A stretch of DNA of 64,000 nt from Acanthosepion esculentum (GCA_964036315.1 OZ038517.1:21960083-22024082); one strand, 5' to 3'. Shown: positions 46,301 through 58,302, counted from the stretch's first letter. Numbers and translations are program-made. Notes: generated by a model not told the origin, from the letters alone.

Positions 46301-46689
46301 ATTCAAGATAATTTGTAGATAAGAATGACGGCAATGAAAGCAATAATTGTCTTGGAGTAGCTGCTGTTGCCGGCATAGCATAATGCATTGACGTTAATGC
46401 ATTGGAACCTCAAAGAGGAGGGGAAGTAACATTTTTTCACCAACGTTTTCAAAAGGAGTAAAAGGAAAAAAATCATGGCCACAAGTGGTTAACAGTCCTA
46501 ATATTGTTTTATTTATTTATAATAGCAAAACTAGGTAAATAAAATATATTTGAACTGAAATATCTCAGATTCTATTTCATGATTAGTGCCTCATAGTCAA
46601 GTGAACAAGTTAGTATCACCAAACATATAATTCTAGTTTCATTGTGTGTTAATACAAATTTAGGTAATTTTTCTATTCATAACAGTTGG

Positions 46690-47820
46690 TTCCATGTTGT
46701 ATATCACTGATCTCGGGCTGTAGCTTTAGACATCTTAAAGGCGTTTGGTATGCTAGCCTTCTTCACAAGCTCAAGGGCGATGGTGTCTCTGTCTCTGGAT
46801 GAATATTTGACTTAATCCAATTAATCTTTAAAAAAATCATTGTAATGAAGATCATGTTAAATGATCACACTTCTAGGTCATTTCATATTATTTCTTATCT
46901 TCATCAATGGCCTTCCCAATGACTTGCAGTTCCCAACTAGGTATTTATGAAAATGACAACTATTTACCCCTGTCTTAGTAGCAACTCCAACAGATCCAAC
47001 AAATTAAACTTGGCAACTATTCTCAAAGAGGATTTTCAATCAATGGTTAACTGGGGCAAGAAATGGCTTGTAAATTTTAACATCTCCAAAACAAAACTTC
47101 CTTCATTTAATCACCATAGAGAATCTGCCATCAGCATATGGCTGATGCTAACCTCCAGGAGAGCTACTTTTTGGGCTCAGGTTTTCCACTGACATGAAGT
47201 GGAGTGATTATATTTAATCAATTGCTAGGTCTGTTGCTAGGAAAGTTGGTTCACTGTTGAGCCAGACAATTTTTATAGAATCCATTTTCTACATTTATAA
47301 ATCTACCATTTGTCCATGAATTGAATATTGCTGCCATATCTGGTCTGGTGCTACTAATATATCTCTAGATTCTTGACAAAATTCAAAAAATAGTCTGTAA
47401 TGTTATTGGCTAACCTGGCATCTCAACTTCAGTCACTTTCCCACTGCAGTGATGTAACTTCCCTCTGTCTTTTCTACAAGTATTTTCCTGGCAGCAATGA
47501 GCTCTCCTCATAGGTATCTCGACTACATAAATTTAAGCTTGTTACTATATTGGCAACTAGGTCTCATTGTTTTCCTGTTGAATGAGATAGATGTAACACT
47601 AAGTTTTATTCTAATAGTTTCTTTTCTTGCACTTCTAACTTTTGGAACTCTTCTGTTTCTTGCCACCTACAATTGTCAAAAATTTAAATGGAATGTCATT
47701 CACCATTTTCTGTCTTCATGATCCCTGTTCTTTTATTGTCTTTTCTCCTTACTAAGGTCTTCTCATTCTCTTTTATTCCCAGTAACCCTTATCACCTTGC
47801 TCGGGTGAAATGATTAAAAA
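46690..47820 (+). pseudogene. Jockey/CR1-like LINE RT fragment, longest copy
   Basis: This is the most informative copy of the family. In order, over several frames: RT motif KAFG/VWYASLLHKLKGDGVS, VMKIMLNDHTSRSFH, FINGLPN-like sequence, a decayed YADD region (YENDNYLPLS), then WGKKWLVNFNISKTK. SQLQSLSHCSDVTS-like sequence and a C-terminus NSFFSCTSNFWNSSVSC-like follow, ending in the family 3' UTR at about 47815. The D of the first catalytic motif and the YADD box are damaged, and there are many stops. No endonuclease domain is present; the copy is 5'-truncated. Confidence 0.82.
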
Positions 47821-48345
47821 GATAATAATAAAAACATTTCTTTTCTCAACAGATACTTGTTCTTGGTAAATACTAACTTTAATATCGGTAAGCTATGTAG
47901 AGATGTGAAGAACTGAAAATTGATTGCTGCATTGCATTAATACTTAAGCTTACCTTTTAAAAGTTCCACGATAGTTCTTCAGCTGCTACTTAATTTAAAG
48001 ACAATTTGATGTACATAGGTCCTTACTTTCTGTACAAACAATTATTTTTATTTCATGGGTGTCTTTTGCTGGATTTTGCAATTAATTTTGATTATTCCCA
48101 AATTTATTTCCAAGTTAAAAATTATTGTACAAAAAAAATTGTCGTAAAAAAAAAATCACTAATGAAAACTTGTGAATGTAAAATTTCAGTATTGTGGGTC
48201 TGGATCAGACCTGGAATGTTTTTAATTTGCTCACAGTCGGCCTGATCCCAAAATGGTATGGTATGATATGTTGGGCTACAGCCTCGAGGAATAAAGTTGA
48301 AAAAGTGTGATACATACATACATATACATATATACATACATATAC

Positions 48346-48376
<31 letters not shown>

Positions 48377-49479
48377 AATGTTTTTGGTAACTTTTTGCTG
48401 TACTAGAGTTATCCCACTTGCACTAGTAATTTATTCATATATTTAAAAACTTGGATGTGAGTGTGTTAACATATGAAAATCTAATATAATAGGAAGAGTT
48501 AACAATGTTATTTCAATGGCATGAATAAGCTACTGTGTGTAATACTCTGTAAGAGTTGAATTAGTATGTAGACTGGTTTTATGGCATATAAACTCTGAAA
48601 TCTAAAAGTACCTTTTTAGTTACTTTTTAAAAAAATTTTTTTTTTGAATAAATAGAATTGTTGAGCATCTGTTTTTTTTTTTTTTTTAGTTATAAATATT
48701 CCCACTGTGTTCTGTCATTGAGCTCCCCTGTAATTACTGATACTTAAGGATGTTTGCATCATGATTTTTGTTCCTTAAAAAAAAGAAGATGGATGGAGTG
48801 GGGACACACATGCTGAGTGTGTAATCATTTTTGACCTTGTGCCCTGAAACTACAAAATTATTGATTTTATTTTTTTCACTTAGCATGGGAGTGACATTCA
48901 TCTGTGGAATCTTTTCACTCGATTCTCACTTGGTGATGTTTGGTGTGTGAAATTTTACTGATCCTGATGATCTCAAAATGATATTTAGTAATAACACAGT
49001 CATCTGCTTGAAATTATTTAAATTTTTTTTGTTTTGTTAAATCCATTCATCATAGGTTAGTCAGTTTTTTGGTAGGGCTTGTTATGGATATATGCTTATA
49101 GATTTTTTTCTTAAGTGACACTTATGTGGGTCTCTTTTTGAATTGAAGAGTGTAGTAAACAAAATACTGTTGAAATTATTTTTGTCCATTGGAGACAAAA
49201 TTGCTTATTTATCTTGGCGGCATTAAACAAAGTTTATGCTAGATCTGGGGGGGTACCTTTCTTTATTTCGTTTTTTTTTTAATTGGATGCCATAATTTGG
49301 CAACTTTTTTTTTTTATTTAAATATAAGCAAAAAACCTAATTTGAAATAAATTTGATTACAAACAAGATTGTTATTGTGTTGACTTTTATATTCAAATAT
49401 GCCTGTGAGGAACAATAAATGGTTTGTTTATAGAATATTCTTTGCTTACTAGCTTTTATATGCTGTATCCTTTTAGGAT
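47821..49479. other. Intergenic DNA
   Basis: A CATA/TA/CA compound microsatellite at 48305-48376; otherwise nothing recognised. Confidence 0.5.
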
Positions 49480-49860
49480 GTGGGTGATCATTGCTCTCCA
49501 CAACTTCCTATCATTTTTAGCTCTCTGTAACGTTTATCTTTTTTACTATGCCTTCTGTTCCCTTTTCTGTTATTCATTTACCTAAGCTTGTTAAGTAGGT
49601 TACTTTCTATTTCCCTCTTGCCTCCAATATGTCCTTTGAGTGTCAAATTCTCCGATCCTTCTTTCCTCATGTCCCAGAAATTCCAACTATCTCTGATTTT
49701 AAGTTTCCATTTTCCTTAAAATTTGTTCTGACCATGGTATTCTCAGTATCCTTCTGTAGAACTGTCTCTCTCTTGCTCTGGGGGAAATTGTCCAGCATAC
49801 ATTACCATTTAGGAAGACTAATATTATAAAGCAGTTGAGCACACTCTTCTTTGCTTCTAG
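49480..49860 (-). pseudogene. Endonuclease-RT LINE C-terminal fragment
   Basis: The minus strand gives CWTISPRARERQFYRR, ILRIPWSEQIL, KMET, then FLGHEERRIGEFDTQRT, NRK and KLWRAMITHI-type sequence, parallel to 41160-41660. Frames shift repeatedly. Confidence 0.72.
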
Positions 49861-50565
49861 TGAAAATTTCTCATTTCTTCATACTTTGTTTAGCTTTTGG
49901 AAGATATCTTTCATTCTAATTTTACATATACTAAATTATCATGCTGTTTTCCACATGTGGATGACCATGTGGGACTTGGTAATATACTATTTGAATTGAT
50001 TGGTTGTCTGAACAGCTTTTTCCATTTTTAGTTTTTACCTCTGACTTAGTAGGATTTTGTAACAAATTTTATACAAAGATTTTGACCGCTGTTTGTCAAT
50101 GTAGAAAGAAATGGTGATTTGCAATTAGAATTTTCTGATTGTAGGCAACAATTGAATTGTCAACAAAAAGGAAGCAACTGCATGTTGCTTGTATTTTTGG
50201 TCATATTGGTAGAAGTGAGGATATGGGCATGAGCGACATGGCTAATTTGTATACATAAGCAAATCATTTGTGTATGTAAATTACTTCAGCTAATAAAAAT
50301 GCTGATAATGAGTGAGGAGGGAGAAAAGTGCTTAGTACCATGAGGACTGAAAACTACAGTTACGAATCAAAATGGATATATTTAAATGCAATCATCTAAT
50401 AATAGCAAAACATTGATTATATTCTTAAAAACAGATATAGAGGATGGAATTGTACAGACACATCATTAGAATATTGTGACGATTAAATATCATTGCAAGC
50501 CAAATGTATATATTGATAAATTTTATTGGATTATACAGTCAAGTAACTTTACATTGAATTTCTTC

Positions 50566-50972
50566 TTTAGTCTGTAGGTCTCTTTCTTTCTTTAGTCTGT
50601 CTGTAGGTCTCTTTCTTTCTTTAGTCTGTCTGTAGGTCTCTTTCTTTCTTTAGTCTGTCTGTAGGTCTCTTTCTTTCTTTCTTTAGTCTGTCTGTCTGTC
50701 TCTTTCTTTCTTTCTTTAGTCTGTCTGTCTGTCTCTTTCTTTCTTTCTTTAGTCTGTCTGTCTTTCTTTCTTTCTTTAGTCTGTCTGTCTGTCTCTTTCT
50801 TTCTTTCTTTAGTCTGTCTGTCTCTTTCTTTCTTTCTTTAGTCTGTCTGTCTCTTTCTTTCTTTCTTTAGTCTGTCTGTCTCTTTCTTTCTTTCTTTAGT
50901 CTGTAGGTCTCTTTCTTTCTTTCTTTAGTCTGTAGGTCTCTTTCTTTCTTTCTTTAGTCTGTAGGTCTCTCC
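50566..50972. repeat. Polypyrimidine minisatellite, about 400 bp
   Basis: Alternating TTTC runs and TCTG runs built on a unit like CTTTCTTTAGTCTGTCTGTA, present in roughly 14 copies of varying length. The TCTGTAGG variant dominates at both ends and TCTGTCTG in the middle. Confidence 0.95.
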
Positions 50973-52244
50973 ATCAATTTGTGTTTTATAAACGTTTTTT
51001 TCCTACATTCCTCCGTTTATAATATTACCTCTATGATCAATGTCTATAGTGAGGTATCAAAAATCCCCACTTTTGTAAATAACTATATGCTTTGCTTCTT
51101 TTTTTTTTTCCCCTGTTTATGCCCTGTGAGTCTTAACAGCCTTCACAGGAATGTAAATTGAAATTAATTAGTAATTGCAAAATGAGTTGCCTCTCCCTAC
51201 TAAAGTGATGTGACCCTGTTGTTATAGTTACACTCCTGTCAAATGCAATATTATCCATCATCATGAAATAAAAACAAGAAAATGTTACAAATTCACTGTT
51301 AAAATATTTAAATCTGTTCTCTTTTAATATTAGTTGTTGTTGCTCACAGAAATGGCTACTTTCTTATAAGTAATTTTAAAATATCAATATGTATAATTGA
51401 AAAAAATGTTGCTTCATTGTAATTTTTAATTGTATTAAGGAAAAAATACTTTGGTAAGCACACAAATATATTAAATTCATATTTAAAAAAAATTTAGAAC
51501 TGTTTCTTTTAATAAATTCAAGCACAGAGCTTTTCAAATTAGACACAAAAACAGCATGTATGACTTCGTTGAAGGTAGGTAAACTCTATAAAATGTTAAT
51601 CAAAAACAAGGTTGCAAAGTGAATCATTTTCGAATATGGCACTTCTCCATGTATAGGATGCCTACAAATAAGTGACACTCTGATATGAAACAATTTTACA
51701 TTAAATTGTAACAAAAAAGGAAATGCATATTTATTTCAGGAAATGTCATTTTTACCTACAGTACATATGTGCCACCAGTCAATTATTATTAACACAAATG
51801 CTAAAGGTAATTTAGTCCCACCTCACAGTGATGCGGTATTTGTGTGAAGGGAAACAGAATTAATCAGTTTAGTCTCTTAAAATTAATTTGCTGCTTTATT
51901 TTAAATTTTAATAATAAAAGTTGGTGAATTATTTCCTCAATTTGGAGCTAATTGGATTTATCAAACTTAATTGATTATAGTACGCAATTTCTTTATTGTT
52001 TTACATTATCTATTATATTGAAGTGGAGAGAAATTTGTTCAACAAAATATTTATGTACTTTGTTTGTATAATATTATAAAAAAGTATTTTTTATTTTGAG
52101 TCTGTTTACAAACTATTACCACCAAATCCATCTTCTCATTTGCTTCTCTATACACCCTCCCTCTTGTACAGAATTTGTATGTGTGTAATGTTTGTCAAAA
52201 ATGTGAATGATGAAATTATGTTGAAAAAAATATTTTTCACCTTA
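50973..52244. other. Intergenic DNA
   Basis: AT-rich, nothing recognisable. Confidence 0.5.
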
Positions 52245-52371
52245 TACAAGGGGGTGCTGAAAAGTTCTTGGCACAATCAAGAAACCTTAAAAAATTAAAA
52301 AATTGGCTGTTTCGTCATTTGATCAGATTTTGGGAAGTGGACTGGGTTGAGTTTTTCAGCACCCCATTGTA
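52245..52371. mobile_element. mariner-like MITE, 127 bp
   Basis: Terminal repeats TACAAGGGGGTGCTGAAAAG and, read inward from the right, TACAATGGGGTGCTGAAAAA. TA at both ends. It is too short to encode a transposase. A decayed relative is at 11210-11326. Confidence 0.9.
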
Positions 52372-52377
52372 TACTAT

Positions 52378-52611
52378 TTAACCTTTATCACTCTGTATGT
52401 GATTTCATTTGCTCTACAAAAAGTTTACCCTGCCACTGAATGTGACAGATCCCTGAATTTGAATTTCATAGTTGTGTTGCCATATCCTGATATGGCAGCG
52501 GAAAACATCTTTGGGTAAAATTAACAATAAGGTTACAGCATCTGAAAAGCCTTGAAAAAGAATGCAGCATTAAGGGAAGTAATATTAATAATGCAGAGTG
52601 CTAAAGGTTAA
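52378..52611. mobile_element. piggyBac-like MITE, 234 bp
   Basis: Ends TTAACCTTTATCACTCTG and, inward, TTAACCTTTAGCACTCTG with TTAA at both borders. Collinear with 33014-33256. It lies six bases from the mariner-like MITE. Confidence 0.85.
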
Positions 52612-52814
52612 ATTTGGATAAGTTGCTCGGTTATTTGTGTAATTTCCATCAACACCAGGGGTCAGATATTGTCTGTAATTTTGCAAAGTCATTATTATTC
52701 AGGGAGATTTTCCTTGTGATTTCTAGTGTTCCAACAGCATTTCAGCTGATGCATTCTACAGCTTTCTTCAAGTGTTTGCTCAAAAAAATCAAGTCAGTGG
52801 TCAGAATTTGAATT

Positions 52815-52995
52815 CAAGCAAATGTGAAGGTAATGCTGTGGAATTGGCATGCCAAGTTCAAATTCTGACCAAATCTGTTTTCTCCACTTTGCACTTATGT
52901 CTTTAGAAAAGGCATGAAACCATGTTCCTCTGACTATGGGTTAAATAACAGGATACCCTCTCTTGCTTTGGGTAACAGCCAGTCTTGGAAAAATA
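52815..52995 (+). mobile_element. tRNA-derived SINE remnant
   Basis: CCAAGTTCAAATTCTGACC (B box), TTTAGAAAAGGCATGAAACC, TAAATAACAGGATA and AACAGCCAGTCTTGG match the 37895 subfamily. The A box is weak. Confidence 0.65.
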
Positions 52996-52999
52996 AATT

Positions 53000-53150
53000 T
53001 TGAATTTAAATGTAATGTCAATCACTATCTACTGTCCTCCTGGTTACTCTTTTCTCTTCCCACTCATTATTAATGTTTCTGTTCCTAATTCTTCCACACC
53101 CAGTAACCCCTTGTGCCTTAGTGGCTTTACTGATACTTAACCTGTACTGG
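53000..53150 (+). mobile_element. LINE 3' tail (Jockey/CR1-like family)
   Basis: AACCCCTTGTGCCTTAGTGG and neighbouring CTTCCACACCCAGT match the family's 3' UTR at 15110 and 47770. Confidence 0.6.
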
Positions 53151-53426
53151 TAATATCTGTTATTGTATCATAGTGATATTTTCTTCATCTTCTGTGAAAC
53201 AAATTGTACATGTATCAAAAATCACAATAAATTTTGTAAATATTATCAAAATTATTGTTTTTTTGAAATTCAAACATTTTGTAAAGTATTTTCAGACTTG
53301 ATACACAATTTTGCAAAATGCTGAAATGCTTTCTGATTGCATTATACAATTATATTTTCTGTAATCAATTGGCATAAACAAATTAACTCATTATTTTTGC
53401 AATATCACCTAAAAATTTCTAATTTA

Positions 53427-54203
53427 TCTCTATCTATAAAAGGCAGGATGTTTGTGTGTGTGTGTGTGTGTAACGAATGCACGGCCGCAATTTTCGACGG
53501 ATTTGCACCAAAATTTACATGCACATGCTCCAAGTTAGCAGGAAGGCCAAGACTGACCTTGCATTTCCCAACTCCCATCGATAGTGGAAATAATCGATTT
53601 TTTTCATGCTTCTACGGCAGTTTTCATGTAGTTTGCGGACATTTTCTACTGGCCAGAGTGAGAGCCTATAGATGGCTGCCACGAATAGGCAGGAAGATTC
53701 TATTGGCCAGCGTTAGAGCTAACAGTTGACTGACTGAATATTAACTAGCATGCTAGCATGCAAAAAAAATCAATAGCTGCATTCGTCACAAGTGGGGAAA
53801 ATTTAAATCTGCATGGCACTTTACTCCAATTGGCTCATTCGCTTGCTTAAACTCGACGTTGATTCTGATTTCGCAGAACTGGGTTGGGTGTGAAAAAGTA
53901 TTTGTTAACATTCTTTTTTCATTCGGTTTTTCCAGTTACGAGTCCTTTTTTAAAGCTGATCGTTTTGTGTTCATTTTGTTTAGTTCTTTTTTCGTAACAG
54001 ATTTAATGTTTAGTATAGAGCTTAGAAAAAATTTGCAGTGTGAGATAGGCAAAAAGTAAGGCATGTAGCAACATCAGCATGGCAAAGGGCACTCCTTTAA
54101 AGGCAAGGAAGGGCAAAAATATTTTAAGTCAAGTGATAGCGATTATTGTATGAGTCGTACGATTTTTGAATCAAGAACGGGCAACGTCGGGCCATGCTGC
54201 TAG
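53427..54203 (+). mobile_element. Non-autonomous Helitron, 777 bp
   Basis: It begins TCTCTATCTATAAAAGGCAG right after a host A and ends GGGCCATGCTGCTAG followed by a host T. That is the A/T insertion context and 5'-TC...CTAG-3' ends of Helitrons. A short GC-rich inverted segment (CGGGCAACGTCGGGCC) precedes the 3' end, in the place of the usual terminal hairpin. No terminal inverted repeats and no Rep/helicase frame. A GT run lies at 53451-53470. A 130-codon frame near the 5' end has no known motif. Confidence 0.82.
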
Positions 54204-55186
54204 TAGTGAATAAATTGATTTTTGTGCATTTAGTTATTTTATTGTATTTTTGTTCTTTCTTTGTACATTTGCATTCATGGAAATAAGTCGATAATTGTAA
54301 CATGCTTCTTAATGTTGTATATAGTTGCTAATTAACTAATTAGTAGTAATTGAGGTTTCCACATGTTCACCCCCAGTCGTGGAACCCCTAGTCACATAGT
54401 TGCCAGGCCTGGTATAAAGATCGCCTTGGTTGAAACGGATTAAAAAATAAAACACAGCTTGAAGTGGAAGAGGTTCTGTCATTTTGCCCTAGACACACCC
54501 ATTGATGTTATGGCTGCATTAATGGGTAGTAGAAGTTTGATTGGAAAATGGAAGGACTTTTTGAATTTGAAAATTCAACATTCAAACAGGCCTTCTCAAG
54601 TTGGAAGATTGGTGCCACAACAGTTTTCAGTCTTCCTGCCCCCCCCTTTTTACTTGACCTTGTTCTATTAAACATACACTATTTTCTTATGTGCTGATTT
54701 TTAGAGATAATATTTTCTCATAAATGTCAGTGTCTTTACTAAAGTAAAGTTTGTGGTGGGGGGATGAGGAAATACCTCCTTAAATTTTGTATTCTTAGAA
54801 TAGAATTCTTAATTTGTGTTGGAAAATATCTTTGATAAAGAAAAGAGGAAATGGAGTGAAAAAGCAAGAGGAAAGGGAAGTGAACTGCAAATACTGATTG
54901 ATCAATGGTGACAGTGATTATTTTATTTGTTTTGAAGTTACTGAAAAGGATTAAAAAAAAGTTGTCAACGAAGGCAAATGGAAGATGTGTTCATTTAAAA
55001 AAATTTTTTTTTTGTTAATAATTACTTTCTCTGTCCCATAATCATCTTAACATCAAGAATATGAAATAGAGCACTAGTTAAGTAGATTGGTCCACACAAA
55101 AAACGGGGGGATTTTAAAATAATTTTTATAGATTATTAATCATTAGACCTTCGTCAACATTCAACATTTGTCAGAATGTAAAAATA
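54204..55186. other. Intergenic DNA
   Basis: The stretch 54350-54620 is somewhat less AT-rich, with a TATAAAG at 54413, but shows no LTR pair or known gene. Confidence 0.45.
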
Positions 55187-55471
55187 CAGAGCAACCTCGG
55201 TTCTCGAACATCTCACATGTCGAACAAATAGGTATTCGAATAGAAAATTTGAGAGGACAATGCCCTGGTCATCAAACAAAGTTTAGATTCTCGGACAACA
55301 TTGCCGGACCGAGTTAACCCAAACGGAATAATGTGTTGTGCCGTGCTTTTATTTTGCAATTTTATTGTACATGTGACTTTTTTTCTCTACATTGATTTCT
55401 ATTGAAAATATAGTTTCGGTTTACGAACCGTCTTCAGGAACGAATTAAATTCATGAACCATGGTTCCACTG
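55187..55471. mobile_element. Tigger-like MITE, 285 bp
   Basis: Left end CAGAGCAACCTCGGTTCTCG; right end, inward, CAGTGGAACCATGGTTCATG; TA on both sides. Subterminal TTCGAACA and ACGAACCG motifs fit the Tigger group. No coding content. Confidence 0.85.
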
Positions 55472-55673
55472 TATTAATTTATAAAGTAGTCCCTCTTCAT
55501 GATATTGGTACACTGAAAAATTGATCCTGGCTTCTACAGTTATTGGATCCAGCTGTTTTGCATATGGAAGCAGGCTTTCTTTTTTTTTTTTAACTTTATT
55601 TCTTAAAAAAACTCCAAAAAACTATTAGATTGTTATGTTGGTGTGAGTTAGTTTCAAACATCCTCGTCGCCAC

Positions 55674-55980
55674 TGTTATGTTCCGATAATCCTCGTCGGA
55701 ACCGTTATATTCCATGCTAAGGGAGTAAATAACACCAGGTGGATACTAGAAAAAAGGTTTATTGTACACAACGAGTACAATATGAAATACGGTACAGTTA
55801 TACACACAGGCCCCATCTAGTAGTGAGTGCCACTAATTGGAAGGTCGGATGTGCTTGCATCTTCTTACTCACTCTCGTCCTCCATCTCTCGTAGACGGTC
55901 AACTTTATAGGTACTTATTACCTATAGTGTAATCATTCATGGGGATGCCGGGTTATTCCATTGCATCATGGATATATACA
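55674..55980 (-). mobile_element. LTR of a Ty3/gypsy-like element, about 307 bp
   Basis: On the minus strand it starts TGTATATATCCATGATGC. It has a CTATAAAG box (about 55908-55901), an AATAAA signal about 145 bases later (near 55762) and ends ATAACA before GTGGCGACGAGGATG, which would be the start of the internal region. TG...CA borders, promoter and polyadenylation signal are in the expected order. Near its 3' end a ~30-base motif (CCTCGTCG...GTTATRTTCC) is duplicated across the junction. Only a short internal stub remains, and no gag/pol is seen. Confidence 0.75.
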
Positions 55981-56734
55981 CTTTTAATTAAATAATGAAA
56001 ATTTACATAATTTAATAAAAGTATGTATATCTGTTTATTCTTCATTTAAGATAATTATTCCCTCCAATGTTTGTGCATACACTACTGAAAATAATACTCC
56101 CACCCCCCCCCCTGCCAAAAAAGAAGTAAAAAAATTTTTTAAGTTTCAGACAATTAAAAAAGAACAAAACATGCAGACATCAATAATGTAAGCAGTTTCA
56201 AACTTGACGTTTGTAAATAACAGCTAAATCCAATAACTCTGTAAAATGGATCAATTTTTTTTACCCTGTATTGATATTATAAACAGGAGCCTCCTAAATC
56301 TATTAAAAATTCAATATTTTTTTATTTTGAGAAATGTTGTGGTTTGAGGATGGTCTAGTGCTTTTTTTTGTAATGGGTCAAATTAGAAATTTAGGTATAT
56401 TCACCGGGCCACAAAAGTTGCTGTGAATATCAAATTTTAATAACAAATATATATAATTACAAAAATAGTGTATTATGGACAGTAAAAAAAAAAAAATTAT
56501 ATATACACAAAATAAAATAAATTCAATGTGATTTCTGACATTGCTTTCCTTTTATAATATTGTTAATTTCTGCTTTTAGTGACTAGACCCAAAAAGTTTT
56601 GAGTTCAATACCAGGCAGCAGTAGTGAACCAAAACTTGGAAAGTTGAGTTAAAGGGAAATAACTGAGATATCAAGAAGAGGCATGGCACCTGGAACTAGA
56701 ACAATTTACCCTGGTTCGGTTCAAAATTCCAATC
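55981..56734. other. Intergenic DNA
   Basis: A C10 tract at about 56103; nothing else recognised. Confidence 0.5.
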
Positions 56735-56825
56735 ACTTGAAGAAGGCTGGAGTGTACAACGGCCAAAATCTTGTGAATATGGCAGTGAAGATGAAGATAA
56801 CAGTTCAAATAATGTAAATAATGTA
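56735..56825 (+). repeat. PAL repeat, single-arm copy
   Basis: CTTGAAGAAGGCTGGAGTGT, ACAACGGCCAAAATCTTGTG and ATATGGCAGTGAAGATGAAG match one arm of the palindrome at 43717. Confidence 0.78.
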
Positions 56826-58110
56826 AGCCATGCCTTGCCCCATTTAACAACAGATTGTAGGTCATTTTTCAGATAGCTGCCAATTTGATCTTATTGAACC
56901 AATCAAACTTACTATTAAGTCTAGAAAATTCAATGATGGAACAAAGGTAGTATTTATTAACTCTTAATATCTTCTTAGGAATACATTTTCACAAACTTTT
57001 GGATATTCACCGATTCCTGCACTTAGTTGAAATTGTGAATATTTTAACCATAAAACAGTTTGAGAAAAAAATGCTAAATTTTGAGGAGGCTGACTACTTT
57101 CTCTTTCTTTTTCATTTTATTTGTTTTTCATAACTTTTTTTGATGATGATATTAGTGCAGACATTTTTTATTTTATTATTGTTTATAGCATGTAACAGTG
57201 TTTCATGGCACATGAAACACTTTTATAACTCGTATTATTGTAAACTGAAGTTGATGAAAGTCAGAGAACAATTATATCAATTGAAAAACATTTCCTTTTT
57301 TTCTATTAATATTCGGCCAATACAAGGCTCAAGAGCCACTAAAGGTAGAGGATTACTGAATGAGGTTGTTTTGAAGTGTGTAAATGGAGAAAGTTAGAAG
57401 TGCATATTATGAGGATATGTAGGATAGATAATAGTTGACCCTTTTCTTGTAGAGGTTAAGATCATAGTGATCAAGGAAACATCCTCTTGGGTTTTTTTTC
57501 CACAAAGAAACAGTTCGAAAGATGTTTGAGTGGAATTTCAGCCTTTCCAATGGAATATGAAGGGAATATGGATGAAGCCACCATGTGACTGTGTTATTTA
57601 CTGGATAAAATAATGGGTTCAGTGCATTAAATTAGAAATATATTTTTATTTTTTATGTTTAATAATTAACTTAAAGTGTAGGCACTGCCTACATTTCTCT
57701 CACCAGAGAGCACATTCATGATAGTGCTTGATGTAGAATGTTGTCCAACAAGTTATTATCCAAGTTAGATTCTTAATGTGATCACAATTACCATGGTCTT
57801 GTGCCAGACTAGGTTAAGTTTCACAAATACCTACTGCAAAGTTATTTATATTATCTATAGCTTTCAGAAGAGTCAGCAACACCTCCAATATTGTTCTGAT
57901 ATGGAAATTTCTTTGTGTAGTTGCTGTTGGTAACACTTCAAAGCCAATTCATTCTTCATCTCTTGTCAGGTGTAATCTGTAAGAATGAAAGACATGTCTT
58001 TCACAGTATCAGGTACACTATTTGAGTTTTGGACTCATCTGTGTACTTAGTGTACCCGACACTAGAAATAGATTAATCTGCTTGTTTGTTTTGTCTTTTT
58101 CTTTCCTCAG
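56826..58110. other. Upstream DNA or intron of the candidate gene at 58111
   Basis: An 85-codon frame at 57140-57397 starts with a hydrophobic run but has no clear family or splice borders and is not called. The last 20 bases form a strong pyrimidine tract ending in TCCTCAG at 58110. Confidence 0.45.
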
Positions 58111-58302
58111 GGAAAAGATTTACTTGATTTTAATGGATTGCACCTGACAAGGACTGAATATTGATTCATACAAAACAGTGTGTCAAGAATGGCAGCAATA
58201 CAATGTTCAATATTGGCAGTGTGCTTCCATTATCTTGCAATACAAATGGATGCCTACATATATAAGTCAGTTTTCACAATAAAGCTGGATGAATCTGTTG
58301 AA
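58111..58302 (+). CDS. Candidate first coding exon of a secreted or membrane protein
   Basis: An AG acceptor with an excellent pyrimidine tract (TTTTTCTTTCCTCAG) ends at 58110. The exon has 78 bases of 5' UTR with an in-frame TGA at 58162-58164, then ATG 58189 in a good context (AGAATGG). Its 38 codons begin MAAIQCSILAVCFHYLA, a hydrophobic signal-peptide-like core. A likely cleavage region near QMDA and a mature start YIYKSVFTIKLDESVE follow. A GTATGT donor lies at 58303-58308, giving a phase-0 intron. A signal peptide followed by a short FTIKLD-type beta strand recalls the start of p24/TMED cargo receptors, which continue with a conserved Cys, but that is a guess without the next exon. A 5' UTR exon upstream and further exons beyond the right edge are implied. 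Nothing similar is repeated in the window, which favours a real exon. Confidence 0.5.

Noticed and set aside
50566..50972. CRISPR-like array
   Set aside because: Regularly spaced units are simple pyrimidine repeats with no unique spacers, and the genome is eukaryotic.
53337..53729. 130-codon frame in the 5' part of the Helitron
   Set aside because: No Rep, helicase or other motif; probably a chance frame in less AT-rich element sequence.
57140..57397. 85-codon frame with a hydrophobic start
   Set aside because: Considered as an exon upstream of 58111, but no good acceptor/donor pair or conserved motif could be seen.
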